Shown here piece by piece: positions 32,470-36,122 of a DNA stretch of 36,122 nt. How positions within the stretch are numbered: position 1 is the first letter of the stretch; every line of letters starts with the position of its first letter. The notes beneath the pieces are model-generated. The model saw nothing but the letters and a program-made list of their open reading frames with translations. It ran no database searches and was not told the origin of the DNA. Where the stretch lies: positions 1-36,122 of the forward strand of contig JAFGOM010000030.1 of NCBI GenBank assembly GCA_016926505.1, written 5' to 3'. The translations under genes were made by a program, and so were the position numbers. The stretch comes from Methanospirillaceae archaeon. GTDB taxonomy: Archaea; Halobacteriota; Methanomicrobia; Methanomicrobiales; Methanospirillaceae.

Positions 32470-33675
32470 ATGGAGATACCTCCTTCGGGCAACCGCATAC
32501 TGATGTATTATCTCTCCCTAATCGGGCTTTTTGCCATCTTCTCGACAACGGTCTCGAAAAATCCGGTGCTTCCGCTGTACGTTCAGGCACTCGGTGCCGG
32601 TGATTCGGTGCTGGGCCTGATCGCTGCCATCTCTCCTCTTGCTGGTATCCTTTTCTCATTCCCGGTCGGGGTCCTCTCAGATCATCTTGGAAGGCGACAC
32701 CTGCTTATCGCATCGGGTGTAATATTCCTTCTTGCGCCGGTGTTCTACCTTTTCATTATCGATCCGTTGTGGCTGATCCCGGTTCGGTTCTTCCATGGCA
32801 CGGCAACCGCAATCCTCGGTCCCGTAGTCTTAGCCATCATCGCCGATCGGTTTCCTGTAACGAAAGGTGAGGCGCTGGGTACGTACTCCTCTGCAACCCT
32901 TGTCGGGCGCAGCCTGGCTCCGTTCATTGGCGGGATCATCATCACTTACTTTGCCTTGATTCCCGGTCTTTTCCAGTACCAAATGGTGTATGTCGCTGCC
33001 GCACTTGCGGCAATTCCGGTTTTTATCCTGGTTCTCCGGTACCGCGAGGAGCATCCCGGCTCCATGACCGTGCCGGGGCTCGCCATATTCAGGGACAGCC
33101 TTGCAACATTCCTCCGGAACAGGAGGCTGCGGGCAACCGCCTTTGCTGAAATGGCAACGTACTTTGCCTTTGGAGCATTCGAAACATTTCTTCCCGTGTA
33201 CCTGTCCGCACACCACTTCGAGGCGTACCAGATCGGGATCATCTTTGCGATCCAGGTACTGGTTATCGCCTTGACAAAACCCTTCTTCGGCCGTATCGCC
33301 GATCGCATCGACAAGCGACTCCAGATAGCGGCCGGGATGCTCATAACCGGTTGTTCGATTGCCCTGGTACCCCTTGCCGGAACTTACATCATAATCCTGA
33401 TAGTGAGCGCAATCTTCGGAATAGGCATATCACTCTCTACCGTCGCGACCGGGGCCTATGTTGCAGATCTGGCAAGAAGTGAGCAGATTGGTGCGTCGAT
33501 GGGGGCTCTCTCATCAATCATGGATATCGGGCACTCTACTGGTCCGCTTGTTACCGGGATTATCATCACAATAGCCGGATATTCATACGGATTTTATGCC
33601 GGTTGTGTTCTTGCTGTAGTGGTAACCGCAGTTTTTGTCATCTCGGTGCAGGATCCAAATGCACCTACAGGATAA
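32470..33675 (+). CDS. Major facilitator superfamily transporter
   Basis: A 401-residue protein with about 12 hydrophobic helices. The MFS motif A is DHLGRRHLLIASG between helices 2 and 3, and a related RIADRIDKRL lies between helices 8 and 9. The drug:proton antiporter type is the closest in style, but the substrate cannot be told. It is GC-richer than flanking genes, suggesting separate ancestry within the accessory region. Start at ATG 32470, with weak ribosome site; it is a single gene. Confidence 0.88.
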   Translation: MEIPPSGNRILMYYLSLIGLFAIFSTTVSKNPVLPLYVQALGAGDSVLGLIAAISPLAGILFSFPVGVLSDHLGRRHLLIASGVIFLLAPVFYLFIIDPLWLIPVRFFHGTATAILGPVVLAIIADRFPVTKGEALGTYSSATLVGRSLAPFIGGIIITYFALIPGLFQYQMVYVAAALAAIPVFILVLRYREEHPGSMTVPGLAIFRDSLATFLRNRRLRATAFAEMATYFAFGAFETFLPVYLSAHHFEAYQIGIIFAIQVLVIALTKPFFGRIADRIDKRLQIAAGMLITGCSIALVPLAGTYIIILIVSAIFGIGISLSTVATGAYVADLARSEQIGASMGALSSIMDIGHSTGPLVTGIIITIAGYSYGFYAGCVLAVVVTAVFVISVQDPNAPTG

Positions 33676-34042
33676 AATTGAAAGGTTGCATAACTGAGAA
33701 GAGAATCAGAATCCTGCCCGGTCAAAATGAGTTCGGCTTCAGTTTTTGTACTCTTAAACGGGAAATATCAGTTCTTTGGGCCCTGTCCTCAATTGCATTA
33801 TTGACTTCGAGGACAATATCGTCATTTCATAATAACGAACGGAATGTTGTCTCATCCTGAATATGATGGGACGGATCTCACCCTGAGGGACAACCTCATG
33901 ATCTACATCAACAGGTAACAATCGGGCAGTTTAATTTAGTAATATTTTTTTATATTCTAATTCTCTAATCATTAATCTCTACGGCAGAAAATAAGATTGC
34001 TCCCAGCAATACTCAAATATTCAGTTATACAAATCATATCAA
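33676..34042. other. Intergenic with weak minus-strand gene debris
   Basis: On the minus strand, 33826-33722 is open and reads DDIVLEVNNAIEDRAQRTD before a stop; further upstream an in-frame stop breaks it. It may be the tail of a dead gene. The remainder is AT-rich and precedes the QueG-like gene. Confidence 0.3.
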
Positions 34043-34771
34043 ATGATTCCGGATCTTGATGCAGAGCTCCGTTCCCTCTCAGAGGATGCTGATTACTTCG
34101 GGATTGCTGATCTTACCCCTGCCCGTGACTTTATTCTCGCACAGGGCGGAGAACAGGTCGCTCAATACCCCCGGGGAGTTGTCATCGGCATAAGACTCCT
34201 GGATAGTCTTGTCGACTCCCTGCCGACAAGGGACCCGGCAGCCGCCATCCTGTACCGGCACAACGCGTACGACGTGGTAAATGCAGCTCTCGATCAAATC
34301 GGGCTTCGGATAGCGAACACCATTCAAAGGGCCGGATTTTCAGCATTTCCCGTTCCCTCATCGAAACGGACGAATGATGCAGGTATCTGCAGCATCTTCT
34401 CCCAGAAACTCGCAGCCCACCTCGCAGGTCTCGGCTGGATCGGGAAGAGTTGTCTTCTTATCACCCCGGATTACGGACCAAGGGTCAGGTGGGTTACCAT
34501 TCTAACCGATGCACCGCTTTCTCCGACCGGCGATGCGATGGAACAACGTTGCGGGAAATGCACGGCATGTGTCGATATCTGTCCTGTTCAGGCGTTTACG
34601 GGACGGCCGTTCTCCCCTGACGAATCCCGGGAGGTCCGGTTCGATGCGGCTGCCTGCGACCAGTACTTCCGGGGAATGGAGAAAGACGGAGGGGTTGGAG
34701 TATGCGGGCTCTGCCTGTATGTCTGTCCGTACGGGAGGAAGAAAAAATCAAACGTCCATAAACGAGAATGA
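34043..34771 (+). CDS. QueG-like double 4Fe-4S protein
   Basis: A 242-residue protein related to epoxyqueuosine reductase (QueG) and archaeal reductive-dehalogenase-like iron-sulfur proteins. [19 protein letters not shown] is a signature of the family. Two ferredoxin-type motifs at the C-terminus, CGKCTACVDICP and CGLCLYVCPYG, bind two 4Fe-4S clusters. It is shorter than bacterial QueG (about 350-380 residues), and the N-terminal cobalamin-binding part is reduced, so the reaction is uncertain. Part of the gene is duplicated at 35831-36122. Start: ATG 34043, ahead of the DLDAELRSL helix. Confidence 0.8.
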   Translation: MIPDLDAELRSLSEDADYFGIADLTPARDFILAQGGEQVAQYPRGVVIGIRLLDSLVDSLPTRDPAAAILYRHNAYDVVNAALDQIGLRIANTIQRAGFSAFPVPSSKRTNDAGICSIFSQKLAAHLAGLGWIGKSCLLITPDYGPRVRWVTILTDAPLSPTGDAMEQRCGKCTACVDICPVQAFTGRPFSPDESREVRFDAAACDQYFRGMEKDGGVGVCGLCLYVCPYGRKKKSNVHKRE

Positions 34772-34983
34772 TTTTTGATAATCAGTATAATGCGGGCAAG
34801 GGAGCTCCAGCCAAAGGTTCAATGCGGTTGTTATGTGGTTCTTTAAACAAAAGAAAAGCGAATAATCGAGATGATAACAATCCTCGTTTTCGCATGATAA
34901 TGTCACCACGCTCTCTCATCAACTGATCGCCTGGTCTCTTCTATCCGGAACCTATTATACCTCCTCCTCTCATTAATTATTAG

Positions 34984-35190
34984 ATGAATCTGAAAGTCGT
35001 CCTCGAAGAAGACAACGAAGATGGTGGTTATATTGTCAGTTGCCCTGCTCTTCCAGGCTGTCACTCCGAGGGTGAGACGGTAGAAGAAGCCCTCGTCAAT
35101 ATCAAGGATGCCATTCAGGGATGCCTCGCCGTTCTCAATGAACGGGCACAACAGACTCAGAGTGCCCGAGTCATGGAGATCACCGTTTAG
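34984..35190 (+). CDS. hicB: HicB-family antitoxin
   Basis: A 68-residue HicB partial RNase H-fold protein. The family hallmarks are GGYIVSCPALPGCHSEGETVEEAL and IKDAIQGCL. It neutralises HicA, encoded directly downstream. The C-terminal DNA-binding domain of longer HicB proteins is lacking, so autoregulation would need another factor. Start: ATG 34984; no strong ribosome site is present. Confidence 0.9.
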   Translation: MNLKVVLEEDNEDGGYIVSCPALPGCHSEGETVEEALVNIKDAIQGCLAVLNERAQQTQSARVMEITV

Positions 35191-35412
35191 ATAAGTAAGC
35201 TTCCCGTCATATCAGGGTTGGCTGCCGTCAAAGCTTTTTCCCGACATGGGTTTATAAAAGCCAGACAAACCGGTAGCCATGTCATCATGGTCAAACATGG
35301 CATGGATGTCACCCTCTCTGTCCCCCTTCATGATCCGATGAAACGGGGTACCTTGCGGAAACTCATTACTGATGCCGGTTTATCAGTCGAAGAATTTTGT
35401 CAGCTCCTATAG
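35191..35412 (+). CDS. hicA: HicA-family mRNA interferase toxin with a non-standard start
   Basis: The double-stranded RNA-binding-like HicA fold, with GSHVIMVKHG carrying the catalytic His. The family normally begins MSKLPVISG; in this sequence that reading is intact from base 35191 but the initiator codon is ATA, directly after the hicB stop. The first accepted start codon is a TTG at 35218, which would remove nine residues including the first strand. So the toxin may be expressed weakly, started at ATA, or be inactive. HicA cleaves mRNA and is held in check by HicB. Confidence 0.8.
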   Translation: MSKLPVISGLAAVKAFSRHGFIKARQTGSHVIMVKHGMDVTLSVPLHDPMKRGTLRKLITDAGLSVEEFCQLL

Positions 35413-35487
35413 AGATATACCTCCTACTATCTTCTTTTTGTTTGTCATATTTACCTTTGGGATTTAAGGTCAAACCTGGGTTTGATA

Positions 35488-35592
35488 TCAATATCCTGCT
35501 AATAATGAATTGATAATATGATTTTCTGCTTTTCTGATATGTTCCGCAACGGTAGGTTTAGATAATCCAGTAATTTGAGATAGATTGTCAAG
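35488..35592 (-). pseudogene. C-terminal remnant of an HTH_10-type (Bat-like) regulator
   Basis: On the minus strand the reading LSQITGLSKPTVAEHIRKAE followed by NHIINSLLAGY-stop is a textbook HTH_10 end, as in archaeal Bat-type regulators. The frame can be followed upstream only to about 35592, where it runs into the start of a plus-strand wHTH gene and loses similarity. Only about 35 codons remain. Confidence 0.5.
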
Positions 35593-35599
35593 ACAAACG

Positions 35600-35971
35600 A
35601 TGAACCAGATGCGGCAGATGATGATTATTGAGTTCACTCATACCCACGGTTCGATAAAGAGCGGAGATATTATGAATCTCTATGGCATTTCCCGACAGGT
35701 AGCAGGCAAGGAGCTCGCCAAATTGGTTGAGCAAAACCTGATTCGGACCAATGGAAAAGGAAGTACGACGCGGTACGTGATGGTGTTATCAGGTTGTCGT
35801 TTTGGTTGTCGATATCCTGCAGGATTCGCTCCGGCAGCCATCATCCTGTACCGGCACAATGCGTACGACGTGGTAAATGCTGCTCTCGACCAAATTTCGC
35901 TTAAGGTCGCGAACATTATCAAGAGGGCGGATTTTCCGCGTTTCCCGTCCGGCATCGAAGCGGACGAATGA
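35600..35971 (+). CDS. Winged-helix protein fused to a frameshifted QueG-like copy
   Basis: Residues about 1-62 form a winged helix-turn-helix ([20 protein letters not shown], then a wing [10 protein letters not shown]) of the kind found at the C-terminus of Fic-like proteins. From about base 35831 the frame enters a duplicate of the QueG-like gene ([18 protein letters not shown]) and stops after a frameshift. The start can be ATG 35600 or TTG 35585. The product is a chimera, probably not the ancestral gene. Confidence 0.45.
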   Translation: MNQMRQMMIIEFTHTHGSIKSGDIMNLYGISRQVAGKELAKLVEQNLIRTNGKGSTTRYVMVLSGCRFGCRYPAGFAPAAIILYRHNAYDVVNAALDQISLKVANIIKRADFPRFPSGIEADE

Positions 35972-36122
35972 TGCAGGTATCAGCTGCATCTTCTCCCAGA
36001 AACTCGCAACCCACCTCGTAGGTCTCGGCTGGATCGGGAAGAGTTGTCTTCTTATCACCCCGGACCACGGACCCCGGGTCAGGTGGGTTACCATTCTAAC
36101 CGATGCACCGCTTTCTCCGACC
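35831..36122 (+). pseudogene. Partial, frameshifted duplicate of the QueG-like gene, cut by window end
   Basis: This stretch matches 34235-34528 with many scattered substitutions and two single-base deletions, one in the GCCGGATTTTC region and one in the CCGTTCCCTCATCG region, so the frame is lost. It includes the LGWIGKS signature region. The window ends before its ferredoxin motifs, so how far it goes on is not known. Confidence 0.85.

Noticed and set aside
32830-33344. Minus-strand frames opposite the MFS transporter
   Set aside because: They are shadow frames in a GC-rich gene, with no recognisable domain.
8281-35411. CTATAG as a genome-wide regulatory word
   Set aside because: About eight copies are seen, which is near what base composition predicts for 36 kb; only the paired palindromes were kept.
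1-36122. tRNA or rRNA genes
   Set aside because: No T-loop or acceptor-stem pattern was found by reading; a covariance-model search would settle it.

Overview
The window comes from a methanogenic archaeon. The best evidence is the ycaO-tfuA pair near the left end, whose characterised job in methanogens is to install thioglycine in McrA (methyl-coenzyme M reductase). Archaeal habits agree: T-tract terminators instead of strong hairpins, AT-rich TATA-like promoters, an AbrB-PhoU fusion regulator and HDxKN-type histidine kinases. A Methanomicrobiales genus such as Methanospirillum would fit, but that is inference from protein style, not a database result.

Layout. 1-1640: two unrelated short tandem repeats (15 bp and 14 bp units) on either side of a SAM methyltransferase. 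1635-4200: ycaO-tfuA-moaD-moaE, joining thioamide formation to a ubiquitin-like sulfur carrier and molybdopterin synthase. 4201-7630: a decayed palindromic mobile element, a membrane-anchored serine hydrolase of the beta-lactamase/PBP fold and a small coiled-coil ORF. 8373-15734: a phosphate region with two pstS paralogues, a secreted Ig-like protein, a 120-bp palindromic MITE between the pstS genes, a divergent AbrB-PhoU regulator, a fused pstC-pstA permease, pstB and phoU. 15956-22717: a signalling block with a membrane PAS histidine kinase on the minus strand and a tightly overlapping plus-strand operon: Cache-HAMP sensor without output domain, 78-aa helper, REC-GAF-kinase, and a soluble PAS/poly-HAMP/MCP protein. 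22961-23404: arsenate reductase. 23682-28229: a wrecked substrate-binding-protein gene beside an intact FecCD permease-ATPase-methyltransferase-binding-protein operon. 28527-36122: a mosaic accessory region with a PPM1/LCM methyltransferase, small Cys-rich and hypothetical proteins, a startless BrxA-like fragment, a PIN/partner pair, an orphan YgiT zinc-finger protein, an MFS exporter, a QueG-like iron-sulfur protein, hicBA with a damaged hicA start, and a second frameshifted QueG-like copy cut by the window end.

How it works together. Left-hand genes mature methanogenesis and molybdenum/tungsten enzymes. The Pst block takes up phosphate, and ArsC would deal with arsenate that enters by the same route. 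The signalling operon looks like a receptor split into separate polypeptides: membrane sensor, kinase/receiver and cytoplasmic MCP. The FecCD operon probably imports a metal chelate or corrinoid that its embedded methyltransferase might modify. The right third is turnover territory with toxin-antitoxin pairs, defence debris and partial duplications.

Most noteworthy: the palindromic MITE and its diverged second copy, the split sensory operon, the FecCD operon with embedded methyltransferase, and the ycaO-tfuA-moaD-moaE linkage.
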